A DNA stretch of 64,000 bases from JASLDZ01 sp038226305 (GTDB taxonomy: Bacteria; Pseudomonadota; Alphaproteobacteria; Caulobacterales; Caulobacteraceae): positions 1 through 64,000 of the forward strand of contig JBBRQN010000001.1 in the NCBI GenBank assembly GCA_038226305.1. The letters run 5' to 3'. Shown here piece by piece: positions 34,732-44,167 of the stretch; within the stretch, counting starts at the first letter, position 1; the number at the start of each line of letters is the position of its first letter. The notes beneath the pieces were generated by a model. That model did no database searches, was not told where the DNA came from, and saw nothing but the letters and a program-made list of their open reading frames with translations. The position numbers and the translations under genes were made by a program.

Positions 34732-34759
34732 GGGCCGCGGTCCCCCCGAACCGCGGCCC
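34732..34759. repeat. Hairpin B of a covarying pair
   Basis: A 10-bp stem, arms 34732-34741 and 34750-34759, with the same loop CCCCCCGA as hairpin A. The single stem difference (C34738-G34753 in place of T-A) preserves pairing, which argues that the structure rather than the sequence is maintained. Confidence 0.7.
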
Positions 34760-34766
34760 TGCCGAA

Positions 34767-34788
34767 CGGCTCCCTCGCCCGGGAGCCG
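34767..34788. terminator. Third hairpin before the bactofilin stop
   Basis: An 8-bp stem, CGGCTCCC at 34767-34774 with GGGAGCCG at 34781-34788, and loop TCGCCC. It is unrelated in sequence to hairpins A and B. It is the first hairpin met by leftward transcripts leaving the bactofilin gene. No T-run. Confidence 0.45.
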
Positions 34789-34814
34789 GCCGGCGTCTGG
34801 TGAACGCGGTCGCG

Positions 34815-35357
34815 CTAGGCGCGGGCCGCGTCGAAATCCACGACCTGAGCGCTCGAAGCGGCGGTCTCGGCCGACAGGCTCGTGAAGCTCGGGGCCGGAG
34901 CGGGAGCCGGAGCGGCCTCGCGGCGGAACTGCTGGCAGCGGCCCTGGAAGTAGGCCCCCACGTCGATGGAAAGCTGACCGTGGGTGATGTCACCCTCCAC
35001 GTGGGCGCTCTCGGCGAGCTTCACGGCCTGCGCCTCGATCTCGCCGATGACGCGACCGCGCACCTCGACCTGACCGGCCCGGATGTTGCCCTCGACCACG
35101 GCGTGTTCGCCGACGACGAGGCGGGCCACATGCACGTCGCCCTTGACCACGCCTTCGATGGAGAGATCGGCGTCGCCCGAGATGGTGCCTTCGAACACGA
35201 GACCCGCGCCGAGGGCGGAGGCTGCGGGCCGGACGGGTGCACGGGGTGCTGAAGCGGTGGGCGCGTGGGTCGCATCGGCCCGCATCGGCGTGGGAGCCGA
35301 TCGTGCCGTTTCGGCGGCGCCCTGCGGTGGCTTAGGAGCGTTGGACTTGCTGAACAT
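34815..35357 (-). CDS. Bactofilin
   Basis: 180 residues. A Pro/Ala-rich flexible N-terminal tail of about 45 residues is followed by the DUF583 beta-helix core (GLVFEGTISGDADLSIEGVVKGDVHVARL onward in repeated strands, VVEGNIRAGQVEVRGRVIGEI) and another Ala/Pro tail. Bactofilins polymerise without nucleotide into membrane-associated filaments. In Caulobacter BacA/BacB localise at the stalked pole and recruit a cell-wall synthase. The gene overlaps the upstream M23 peptidase by 26 bases in the same direction, the conserved bactofilin-peptidase arrangement. Probably a bacA homologue; whether it is BacA or BacB I cannot tell. Confidence 0.92.
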   Translation of the reverse strand: MFSKSNAPKPPQGAAETARSAPTPMRADATHAPTASAPRAPVRPAASALGAGLVFEGTISGDADLSIEGVVKGDVHVARLVVGEHAVVEGNIRAGQVEVRGRVIGEIEAQAVKLAESAHVEGDITHGQLSIDVGAYFQGRCQQFRREAAPAPAPAPSFTSLSAETAASSAQVVDFDAARA

Positions 35358-36498
35358 ACTCGCCTGCTTTCAGAAAGCGGGTGGGGTCTTCGACCCGCCC
35401 GTTACGCCAAACTTCATAGTGCAGATGGGGTCCGGTCGACCGACCGGTAGATCCCATTCCCCCGATGCGCTCACCGGCGGTCACATGATCACCCACTGCA
35501 ACTCCGGCGCCAGCGAGATGGGCGTAGCGTGTCTTGAATCCGGACCCGTGATCGATCTCGACGACATTGCCGTAGCCGGTGCGCTGGCCGACGAAGGCCA
35601 CCGTGCCGGGGGCGGTCGCCAAGATCGGCGTCTGCATGCCGCCAGCAAAGTCCTGGCCCGCGTGGAAGGCGGCGTGGCCGTTGAACGGGTCGCGACGAAC
35701 GCCGAAGCCGGAGGAGCGGCGGGGCGCCGATACCGGCTCGCCCAGGGGCAGCTTGCGCACCGCCGTGGAGAGCGACCGGGCGGTACCCATGTCGGCGATG
35801 GCGTGCTGGATGCGCTCGGCGAAGCCCACGTCCACGTCCATCACGGCGGCCAGGGTGCGGGGATCCTTTTCGTCGATCATCGGCCCGCCGACGCCTTCGC
35901 GCTGGGAAGCCGGTGTCGCAGATGCCTCGAGCCCGGCCATGCGGAAGGCCATGCGCAGGCGATCGGCCCTCGTCTTGGCGAAGTCTTCAGCGGCCGTGGC
36001 CAGGCGTTCCTGGTCGGCCTGCACCGCTTCCACAGTCTGCGCGGGAGAGCGGCTGGCGGTGAGGGTGACGGCCGGGGCCGGGGCGAGTGCCGCCGCCGCA
36101 GCCGGTTGCCCGCGAAGGTCGGCTATCAGCATGGCCAGCGCCTCGTGGCGCTTCTCGACGGAGCGGGCCAGCCCCTCCAGCGAACCGGAAGCGCTGGCGA
36201 GCTTTACCGTGGCAGCGTTCAGGCGGGCCTGACGATCGGCGATCAGCCGCTCATAGTAGGCGCGGCTCTTGGGGGCCCGGTCGGATTGGCTCGCGTTCAC
36301 GGCGGCACCGACAACCATCATGCCGGTGGAAAGTGTGGTCCACGCCAGCAAGGCGGTGGCGATGCCCGCCACGGCCGCCTGGCCCGTAGAGGTCAGCCGG
36401 ATCACCCGCACCGCGCCCCCCTGGCGCAGATACAGGGCGCGTTCCGGGAACAACCCCCGCAAGGATCGACGCGCCTGCGCCCACCTCTCGCCGCCCAT
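35332..36498 (-). CDS. M23-family peptidoglycan endopeptidase (LytM domain), membrane anchored
   Basis: 388 residues. A basic cytoplasmic start leads to one TM at about 41-67, then a helical/coiled-coil stalk (about 78-125 and 155-190) and a C-terminal LytM domain. Zn ligands His279 and Asp283 lie in HAGQDF, His327 in YAHL, and His360 in PHLHYEVW, all intact, so it should be an active D,D- or L,D-crosslink hydrolase rather than a degenerate activator. It precedes bactofilin with a 26-base overlap. In other bacteria the bactofilin positions the partner M23 enzyme to shape the cell. The upstream gap is AT-rich and carries a CtrA-like box and GANTC sites. Confidence 0.92.
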   Translation of the reverse strand: MGGERWAQARRSLRGLFPERALYLRQGGAVRVIRLTSTGQAAVAGIATALLAWTTLSTGMMVVGAAVNASQSDRAPKSRAYYERLIADRQARLNAATVKLASASGSLEGLARSVEKRHEALAMLIADLRGQPAAAAALAPAPAVTLTASRSPAQTVEAVQADQERLATAAEDFAKTRADRLRMAFRMAGLEASATPASQREGVGGPMIDEKDPRTLAAVMDVDVGFAERIQHAIADMGTARSLSTAVRKLPLGEPVSAPRRSSGFGVRRDPFNGHAAFHAGQDFAGGMQTPILATAPGTVAFVGQRTGYGNVVEIDHGSGFKTRYAHLAGAGVAVGDHVTAGERIGGMGSTGRSTGPHLHYEVWRNGRVEDPTRFLKAGEYVQQVQRS

Positions 36499-36668
36499 GA
36501 AGCCTCCCCTGCACGCCTACGCCCCAGTCCGGATCGAACTAGGCCGGGACGTGTAACAGCGCTGCAAGACGCATCCCCTGCGACGCGATATCCGGCACGG
36601 GCGGGGCAGTTTGGCCGGCGTGCGCTGCATTCAGCCTCTACGCTTGGCGAGTCGCACGGAGCTTTCGA

Positions 36669-36683
36669 TTAACAATCTATTAC
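36669..36683. promoter_or_regulatory. CtrA-like box
   Basis: TTAAC-AATCTA-TTAC has the half-site spacing of the CtrA recognition sequence TTAA-N7-TTAA, with one mismatch (TTAC). It is about 170 bases upstream of the M23 peptidase start in an AT-rich stretch. CtrA control of a morphogenesis operon would make sense in Caulobacterales. Single weak site; low confidence. Confidence 0.35.
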
Positions 36684-36814
36684 TAAATGTTCATGGGCTT
36701 GCTGCGCCGCTAGCCTTGGCATGAGACAGCTAATCTCGATCAGATGTCGGCGCTGCCGATGGCAGCCGAGCATTCGTCGCTTCTGAATTCCGGTATGAAA
36801 ACGCACGACCGGCG

Positions 36815-36832
36815 TTGAATCACAGGATTCAA
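36815..36832. promoter_or_regulatory. Inverted repeat made of two GANTC sites
   Basis: TTGAATC (36815-36821) and GATTCAA (36826-36832) form a perfect 7-bp dyad around ACAG. Each arm holds a GANTC, the CcrM methylation site read by GcrA and other factors in this lineage. A third GANTC lies at 36893. Functional link to the M23-bactofilin promoter is inference. Confidence 0.4.
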
Positions 36833-36939
36833 AACCCGTTCAACTTTGACAAAGCTGTTAGCCGACTGGCGGGTGGGCTGGATGGCGGTTGCGAATCTGC
36901 GACCGTCTGCGACGCCGCGCCACAGGTGGCGCGAACGTT

Positions 36940-37428
36940 TCAAAGCGTCTGTGCTGCTTTCAGCACCGTATCCACATGTCCGGGAACCTTAACCCCGCGC
37001 CAGACCTGCCTCACGGTTCCATCGGGTCCGATCAGCACAGTGGAGCGGTCGATGCCCATGTACTTGCGGCCGTACATGCTCTTCTCGACCCAGGCACCGT
37101 AGCGGGCCACCGTTTCGCCTTCGGGATCCGAGGCCAGAACGACGGCCAGATCGTACTTCGCCTTGAACTTGTCATGGCTCTTGGCGCTGTCCTTCGAGAC
37201 CCCGATCACCACCGCATTGGCGGCGGCGAAATCAGCGGCGCGTTCGGAGAAGCCCTGAGCCTCCTTGGTGCAGCCGGGCGTATCGTCCTTCGGGTAGAAG
37301 TAGAGCACCACCGTCTTTCCCGCGTGGTCGCTCAGGGCCACACGGCCGCCGCCGGCGACTTCCAGCTCGAAAGGCGGGGCGGCTTCGCCCACCTGCGGGG
37401 CGGCGCTGGGGTCAGTCTGTTCGGGCAT
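36940..37428 (-). CDS. bcp: Peroxiredoxin of the Bcp/PrxQ type (1-Cys form)
   Basis: 162 residues. The peroxidatic Cys53 is in DDTPGCTKEAQGF. The resolving cysteine found five residues later in many Bcp proteins is Gln58 here, and no other Cys is present, so it must be recycled by an external thiol. It reduces hydroperoxides in the cytosol. The N-terminal 14 residues are an unstructured Pro/Ala tail. tyrS begins upstream on the same strand and ends 9 bases before this gene's start, so the two are probably cotranscribed. Confidence 0.93.
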   Translation of the reverse strand: MPEQTDPSAAPQVGEAAPPFELEVAGGGRVALSDHAGKTVVLYFYPKDDTPGCTKEAQGFSERAADFAAANAVVIGVSKDSAKSHDKFKAKYDLAVVLASDPEGETVARYGAWVEKSMYGRKYMGIDRSTVLIGPDGTVRQVWRGVKVPGHVDTVLKAAQTL

Positions 37429-37437
37429 GGGAGATTC

Positions 37438-38709
37438 CTAGACGGGGCGGATCAGAACGATCTTCTTCTTGCCCGCCGCCAGCTTCAACACGCCATCGGC
37501 GTTTAATTCGGCGGAAGTGACCGTGCGCTGCGCGTCGGCCTCGGCCACGTCGTTCAGGCGAAGACCGCCGCCCTGGGCCAAGCGGCGGGCCTCGGAGCGA
37601 GAGGCGGCCAGCCCACCCACGTCGCTTAAAAGCTCGGCCAGGGTCAGGCCCGCCTCCAGCCGGGCGCGGGCGATCTCCACGGTCGGAAGATCGGTGGAAT
37701 GGCGGCCCTCCTCGAACGCCGCCTTGGCGGCACCAGCAGCCGATATTGCGGCCTCCGCCCCGTGCAGGAGCCGGGTGGCCTCGTCGGCAAGCGTCTTCTT
37801 GGCGTCGTTGATCTCGGAACCCTGCAGGGCCTCCAGCCTCGCCACCTCGTCCAGCGGCATGTCGGTGAACAGGCGCAGGAACTTGCCCACGTCGGCGTCC
37901 TCGGTGTTCCGCCAGAACTGCCAGTAGTTGTAGGGGCTCAGCATGTCGGCGTTCAGCCACATGGCCCCCGCAGCGGTCTTGCCCATCTTGGCGCCCGAGC
38001 TCGTGGTGATCAGCGGCGTGGTCAGGCCGTAAGCCTCGCCCTGGCCCTTGCGCCGGATCAGCTCCACCCCGTTGACGATGTTGCCCCACTGGTCGGAGCC
38101 GCCCATCTGCAGGATGCAGTCGTTGGCGGTCTTCAGATGCGCGAAGTCCACCGCCTGCATCAGCATGTAGTTGAACTCAAGGAACGTCAGCGGCTGCTCG
38201 CGCTCCAGCCGCAGCTTCACCGAGTCGAAGGTCAGCATGCGGTTGATGGTGAAGTGCGGGCCGAACTCGCGCAGGAAGCCGAGGTAGTCGTAGGTCTCCA
38301 GCCATTCGGCGTTGTTCAGCATGATCGCGCCGCCAGAAACGGGCTCGCCGAAGGTGAGGAACGAGCCGAAGGCGCGGCGGATGCTCTCGATGTTGGCACC
38401 GATGGTCTCCTCGGTGAGGAGCTGCCGGGTGGCGTCCTTGCCGGAGGGATCGCCCACCTTGGTGGTGCCCCCCCCCATCAGCACGATCGGCCGATGACCC
38501 GTCTGCTGCAGCCGCCGCAGCAGCATGATGCCCACGAGGTTGCCCACGTGCAGCGAAGGGGCCGTCGCGTCGAAGCCGATGTAACCGGTGATCGGCCCGG
38601 CGGCGGCCTTTGCGTCCAGCCCCGCGAGGTCCGTCGCCTGGTGCACATAGCCGCGCTCCTGCAGCACGCGCACGAGATCGGATTTGGGTGTGAAGGTCTG
38701 GTCGCTCAT
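37438..38709 (-). CDS. tyrS: Tyrosyl-tRNA synthetase
   Basis: 423 residues, class I. The HIGH-equivalent is HVGN at 54-57, following GYIGFDATAPSL. The KMSKS-equivalent is KMGKT near residue 240, after LITTSSGA. QMGGSDQWGNI forms the tyrosine pocket. A C-terminal S4 RNA-binding domain covers about 355-415 (LLSDVGGLAASRSEARRL). It charges tRNA-Tyr. I start at MSDQTFTPKSDL; longer in-frame starts would overlap the divergent anmK, whose start is 52 bases away, so both promoters lie in or near that short gap. Confidence 0.96.
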   Translation of the reverse strand: MSDQTFTPKSDLVRVLQERGYVHQATDLAGLDAKAAAGPITGYIGFDATAPSLHVGNLVGIMLLRRLQQTGHRPIVLMGGGTTKVGDPSGKDATRQLLTEETIGANIESIRRAFGSFLTFGEPVSGGAIMLNNAEWLETYDYLGFLREFGPHFTINRMLTFDSVKLRLEREQPLTFLEFNYMLMQAVDFAHLKTANDCILQMGGSDQWGNIVNGVELIRRKGQGEAYGLTTPLITTSSGAKMGKTAAGAMWLNADMLSPYNYWQFWRNTEDADVGKFLRLFTDMPLDEVARLEALQGSEINDAKKTLADEATRLLHGAEAAISAAGAAKAAFEEGRHSTDLPTVEIARARLEAGLTLAELLSDVGGLAASRSEARRLAQGGGLRLNDVAEADAQRTVTSAELNADGVLKLAAGKKKIVLIRPV

Positions 38710-38761
38710 CGGCGCGGCTGTTAGCACGCAAACGTCACGAACGGGGAGGGCGGTCAGGGCC

Positions 38762-39883
38762 ATGCGGGTGCTGGGCTTCATGAGCGGCACGTCTCTGGAC
38801 GGGATCGACATGGCGATCCTCGATACGGACGGCGAGCGCATCGAGGCGTTCGGACCCGCCGCCGAGGCCCCCCTGCCGGACGATCTTCGCGAGCGCTGCA
38901 TGGAGGCGGCGCTGGCCGCCCGCGCCGGCTGGCCGCGCGGCGCGCCTGAGCCGAACATCTGGGCCGACATCGACCTGCGCATGGCCGACGCCCACTACGA
39001 AGCCGCCGATGCCTTCCTCAAGCGCGAGGGCCTCACCTGGGCCGACATCGATCTAGTCGGGTTCCACGGGTGGACGGTGTTCCACGAACAGCCCGTGCCC
39101 GGTCGCCCGGGCCGCACGCGTCAGCTTGGCGATGGCGCCATGCTGGCGAGGCTCACCGGCCGGCCCGTGGTGTTCGACCTGCGCAGCGCCGATGTGGCCG
39201 CCGGGGGCAACGGGGCGCCCCTGGCTCCGATCTATCACGCGGCACTCGCGGCCAAGTCGGGCCTGCCGCCGCCCACGGCTGTGCTCAACATCGGCGGTGT
39301 GGCGAACCTGACCACCCTAGCGCGCGACGGCACCGTGGCCTCGCTCGACACCGGCCCCGGCAACGGCCTTCTCGACCTGTGGGCAGAGCGGCACGGGCGT
39401 GGCCGCTTCGACGCAGGGGGCGCTCTGGCCCGCGCCGGGCAGATCGACGACGCCATCCTGTCCCGGATGATGGCGCACCCGTATTTCGCGCAACCCGCCC
39501 CCAAATCTCTCGATCGGCATGATTTCGATCTGGAAGCCGTGATCGGCCTCTCGGCGGAGGACGGGGCCGCAACGCTGACCGCCTTCACCGCGCAGGCCGT
39601 GGCGCTCGCCCTGCACCAGTCGGGCGTCGCCCCTGCCGCCGTCATCGTCAGCGGTGGAGGGCGCAAGAACGGGGCGCTGATGAGCGAGCTGTCGCTGCGG
39701 ACGGCTCGCCCCGTGATGACCGCCGAGTCGATGGGCTGGCGGGGCGACGCCCTGGAGGCCGAGCTGTTCGCCTATCTGGCGGCCCGCTCCGTTCTGGGCT
39801 TGCCCATTAGCTTCCCGGGAACGACCGGCGCGCCCAAGCCATTGACCGGGGGTCGCAAAGCTTTGCCGGACGCCGCCCCCTGA
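38762..39883 (+). CDS. anmK: Anhydro-N-acetylmuramic acid kinase
   Basis: 373 residues of the ASKHA fold. The ATP/sugar motif is GFMSGTSLDGIDMA at the start, then the catalytic-region blocks VGFHGWTVFHEQP, VFDLRSADVAAGGNGAPLAP, LNIGGVANLT and DTGPGN. VSGGGRKN closes the nucleotide site. It phosphorylates and opens 1,6-anhydroMurNAc released by lytic transglycosylases (one is encoded at 13022-15115), recycling cell wall. The ATG lies behind a GGGC with no strong Shine-Dalgarno. Its TGA overlaps the next ATG by one base. Confidence 0.95.
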   Translation: MRVLGFMSGTSLDGIDMAILDTDGERIEAFGPAAEAPLPDDLRERCMEAALAARAGWPRGAPEPNIWADIDLRMADAHYEAADAFLKREGLTWADIDLVGFHGWTVFHEQPVPGRPGRTRQLGDGAMLARLTGRPVVFDLRSADVAAGGNGAPLAPIYHAALAAKSGLPPPTAVLNIGGVANLTTLARDGTVASLDTGPGNGLLDLWAERHGRGRFDAGGALARAGQIDDAILSRMMAHPYFAQPAPKSLDRHDFDLEAVIGLSAEDGAATLTAFTAQAVALALHQSGVAPAAVIVSGGGRKNGALMSELSLRTARPVMTAESMGWRGDALEAELFAYLAARSVLGLPISFPGTTGAPKPLTGGRKALPDAAP

Positions 39884-40248
39884 TGCCCACGATTTCGCCC
39901 CGCCTCGCACCGATCCTGCTTTTGATCGGCTCGAACCTGTTCATGACCTTCGCCTGGTACGGTCACCTGAAGTTCAAGACGCAGCCCCTGTGGCTGGTGG
40001 TCATGGCCAGCTGGGGCATCGCGTTCTTCGAATACTGGCTCGCCGTTCCCGCCAATCGCTATGGCAGCGCGGTCTATTCCGCAGCCCAGTTGAAGGGCCT
40101 GCAGGAGGTGATCACCCTTACGGTCTTCGCTGGCTTCTCGGTGTTCTACCTCGGCCAGAAACCGGGGATGAACCAGCTGATCGGCTTCGCCCTGATCGCT
40201 GCGGGCGCGTTCTTCCTGTTCCGCTCGCCGGGGCCTTCGGCAGGCTAG
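39883..40248 (+). CDS. DUF486 / DMT-like small membrane protein
   Basis: 121 residues with four hydrophobic helices (about 9-28, 36-55, 70-90, 95-114). The pattern TFAWYGHLKFK and FFEYWLAVPANRYG is typical of DUF486, a family related to half-size drug/metabolite transporters. It may work as a dimer; the substrate is unknown. Translation is coupled to anmK (TGATG). The stop overlaps the convergent hydrolase stop by 4 bases. Confidence 0.85.
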   Translation: MPTISPRLAPILLLIGSNLFMTFAWYGHLKFKTQPLWLVVMASWGIAFFEYWLAVPANRYGSAVYSAAQLKGLQEVITLTVFAGFSVFYLGQKPGMNQLIGFALIAAGAFFLFRSPGPSAG

Positions 40249-40895
40249 TCGATGAGCCCGCTCATCCGCTGACCGAGATAGCTCGAGACCTGCGTCTCCA
40301 CCGTGTCGAGGTGGTCCTGCCAGAAGTGCGTGGCACCGGGGATGAGTTCGTAGGTGATGGTGATCCCCTTCTGGGTGCGCAGCTTGGCCACCATCCGGTC
40401 TACGTCGGCTTGGGGGGCCACGGCGTCGTTTGCCCCGTGCAGGATCAAGCCCGAGGCGGGGCAGGGAGCCAGGAACGAGAAGTCGTAGACGTTGGCGGGG
40501 GGCGTCACCGAGATGAAGCCGTCCGTCTCAGGCCGGCGCATGAGAAGCTGCATGCCGATGTAGGCGCCGTACTGGTAGCCGCCGACCCAGGTCTGGCTGG
40601 CGGTGGGGTTGTTGGTTTGAAGCCAGTCCAGGGCCGTTGCCGCATCGGCCAGTTCGCCGATGCCGGAATCGAACTCGCCCTGGCTCTTGCCCACGCCACG
40701 GAAGTTAAAGCGCAGGGTGGCGAAACCGGCTTTCATGAACACGCGATACAGCTGCACGGTCACGGCGTTGTTCATGTGCCCCATGGTCTTGGGGTGTGGG
40801 TGCAGGATCAGGGCGATCGGCGCATTCTCGGTGCGGCCGGGGGAGTAGGCGCCTTCGATGCGGCCGGCGGCGCCGGAGAGGATGACTTCGGGCAT
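40245..40895 (-). CDS. Alpha/beta-hydrolase-fold protein lacking the usual nucleophile serine
   Basis: 216 residues, the COG2945-like dienelactone-hydrolase type. Oxyanion region ILHPHPKTMGHMNN, then TLRFNFRGVGKSQGEFD. The nucleophile-elbow position reads GYQYG (106-110), with Gln108 where the GxSxG serine is expected. The acid (Asp in GANDAVAP) and the His in GATHFWQDH are in place. An AGGAG precedes the ATG by 8 bases. Either the protein is non-catalytic, or it uses another residue. The gene is divergent from iscR with the IscR-type box between them, so it may respond to the same regulator. Confidence 0.86.
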   Translation of the reverse strand: MPEVILSGAAGRIEGAYSPGRTENAPIALILHPHPKTMGHMNNAVTVQLYRVFMKAGFATLRFNFRGVGKSQGEFDSGIGELADAATALDWLQTNNPTASQTWVGGYQYGAYIGMQLLMRRPETDGFISVTPPANVYDFSFLAPCPASGLILHGANDAVAPQADVDRMVAKLRTQKGITITYELIPGATHFWQDHLDTVETQVSSYLGQRMSGLID

Positions 40896-40957
40896 GGGTC
40901 GCGCTCCTGAAAGACCCCGCTCGACAACGCCTCGAAACCGGGCGGCGGAGCGGCGTA

Positions 40958-40982
40958 ATACTTGACCTGCGAGGTCGGGTTT
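40958..40982 (+). promoter_or_regulatory. Predicted IscR type-1 operator at the iscR promoter
   Basis: ATACTTGAC, seven bases, then GTCGGGTTT. Both arms match the E. coli type-1 IscR consensus at nearly every position, with the right 7-base spacer; the spacer itself diverges. The left arm overlaps a -35-like TTGACC (40962-40967). The arrangement suggests [2Fe-2S]-IscR represses its own operon, about 90 bases upstream of the iscR ATG. Confidence 0.7.
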
Positions 40983-41072
40983 CTTAAGTCCGGACCTGTG
41001 GAAGGTGCGGGGTCTAACACAGCCCCCGCGGCGGCTGACGCCTTTTCCGCCCAGTGTGTTTTTGAGGACGCT

Positions 41073-41519
41073 ATGCAGCTCGGGGCCAAGGCCAGGTACG
41101 CCGTCATGGCCATGACCGACCTGGCGCGCGCCCTTCGAGACGGCGACGCCGACCGCCCCGTTAGCCTCGCCGACATCGCCGCCCGCCAGGAGCTGAGCCT
41201 CACCTATTTGGAGCAGCTGTTTGGTCACCTGCGCCGGGCCGGCCTCGTCACCAGCGCTCGCGGGCCCGGCGGCGGCTATCGCCTCGCCCGCTCCCCTTCT
41301 CAGACCGCCATCGCCGACATCGTGGAAGCGGTGGAGGAGCCGATCCATGCCGTGCGCTGCGGCGGCGTGAAGCCCGCCGGCTGCATGTCCGCCGGCCGCT
41401 GCCTCACCCACGATCTATGGGACGGGCTGGGCAACGAGATCGACCGCTATCTGAAGAGCGTCAGCCTGGAAGACGTGATCGAGCGTCGGCTGAAGGTCCG
41501 CGAGGCGGAGCCCGCCTGA
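41073..41519 (+). CDS. iscR: Rrf2-family regulator IscR
   Basis: 148 residues. A winged helix (MQLGAKARYAVMAMTDLA; LTYLEQLFGHLRRAGLV; GPGGGYRLAR) precedes a cluster-binding loop with Cys96, Cys104, Cys110 and His113. The E. coli spacing is C-x5-C-x5-C; here the first gap is x7, so the loop is two residues longer. It senses the Fe-S status of the cell and controls the downstream suf genes. GAGG sits 5 bases before the ATG. A longer in-frame start at 40962 would lie across the operator and is rejected. The stop overlaps the next ATG by one base. Confidence 0.94.
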   Translation: MQLGAKARYAVMAMTDLARALRDGDADRPVSLADIAARQELSLTYLEQLFGHLRRAGLVTSARGPGGGYRLARSPSQTAIADIVEAVEEPIHAVRCGGVKPAGCMSAGRCLTHDLWDGLGNEIDRYLKSVSLEDVIERRLKVREAEPA

Positions 41520-42687
41520 TGCATCGCCTCGCTATCTACCTGGATCACGCCGCCACCTCGCCCGTGCGACCGGAGGCTCGTGCCGCTGCCATCGACGCGA
41601 TGGACGCGTTCGGCAACGCTTCCTCCGTCCACTCCGCCGGGCGGGCCGCCCGTGATCGGATCGAGACAGCCCGAGGCGTGCTCGCCGCCTTCATGAACGC
41701 CGACCGCGAGCGGCTGGTGTTCACCTCCGGCGGGGTTGAGGCCGATAACCTCGCGATCTCCAGCGCTGTCACCGCCGGATCGCGCCGCCTGCTGGTGGGA
41801 GCCACCGAACACCCCGGCGTATGCGTCGCCGCGCAGGCGAGCGGGGCCGTGGTCGAAAGCTTGCCCGTGGATCGCCGCGGCGTGATCGACCTCGACCGCC
41901 TCGCCACACGGCTCGCCGCTTGGGACGCGTCAGACGGACGACCCTTCGTGGCGCTGATGCTGGCCAACAACGAGACCGGAGTGATCCACCCTGTGGCGCA
42001 GGCCGCGGCGCTCGTTCGCGAGGCGGGCGGCTGGATGCACGTCGACGCCGTGGCCGCGGCCGGGAAGCTGGCGCTCGACCTTGAAGCTCTCGGCGCCGAC
42101 ACCCTCGCCGTCTCCGGCCATAAGATCGGCGCGCCGCAGGGCGTGGGCTGCCTCGCCTGGTCCGACCGCGTTACGCCGGTGCGCCAGATGCACGGCGGCG
42201 GGCATGAGCGCGGCTTCCGCTCCGGCACCGAGAACCTCTCCGGCGTCGCCGCCTTCGCGGCCGCCGCCCTGGCGGCCACTCGCGACCTGCCCTACGCCGC
42301 CGAACATGCCGACTGGCGCGATGCAGCGGCCGAGCGCGTGAAGGCGTGCGGTGCCGTGATCGGCGGGGAGGGGGCTCCCCGCACTGCCGCCACCCTGTCG
42401 CTGGCGATGTCCGACTGGCCTTCCACCACCCAGGTGATGGCGCTCGATCTTGAGGGCGTCATGGTCTCCGGCGGCTCGGCATGCTCGTCGGGCAAGAGCA
42501 AGCCCTCGGGCGTGCTGGAGGCGATGGGCTTCGGCGCGCTGGCCATGGGCGGCTTGCGTGCTTCTGGCGGCTGGTCGACCACCGCCGCCGACTGGGAGCG
42601 CTTCGCCGACGTGTGGTGCGAGGCCTACGAACGCCAGGCCCGCCGCCGCACGGCTTCCGCAACCGTATCGATCAAGGAACACGCCTG

Positions 42688-42688
<1 letters not shown>
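41519..42688 (+). CDS. iscS: Class I (NifS/IscS-type) cysteine desulfurase
   Basis: 389 residues. The PLP lysine is Lys202 in AVSGHKIGAPQG, the phosphate/substrate motif is RSGTENLSG, and the sulfur-carrying Cys322 lies on the flexible loop GGSACSSGKSKPSG, as in group I enzymes. It takes sulfur from cysteine for Fe-S cluster building. The operon has a second, class II enzyme (sufS) and no iscU, so the name iscS is by fold rather than by pathway. Coupled at both ends by TGATG to iscR and sufB. Confidence 0.92.
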
Positions 42689-44160
<1,472 letters not shown>

Positions 44161-44167
44161 AACAAGA

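Larger units (their letters stand above)
36499..36939. other. 441-bp intergenic region upstream of the M23-bactofilin operon
   Basis: It lies between the M23 start and the bcp stop, both leftward, so it must contain the M23-bactofilin promoter and the end of the bcp-side transcript. The middle (about 36660-36850) is strikingly AT-rich for this genome, with a TTAA-N7-TTAC box, three GANTC motifs and TTGACA at 36847. A 67-codon leftward frame at 36740-36943 has no ribosome site or family resemblance and overlaps bcp, so I do not call it a gene. Confidence 0.7.

Noticed and set aside
34654..34788. The repeated hairpins as a CRISPR fragment
   Set aside because: Only two related units, no regular spacers of constant length, no cas genes.
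36740..36943. A 67-codon leftward frame in the bcp-M23 gap
   Set aside because: No ribosome-binding site, no family resemblance, overlap with the end of bcp, and location in the AT-rich control region.
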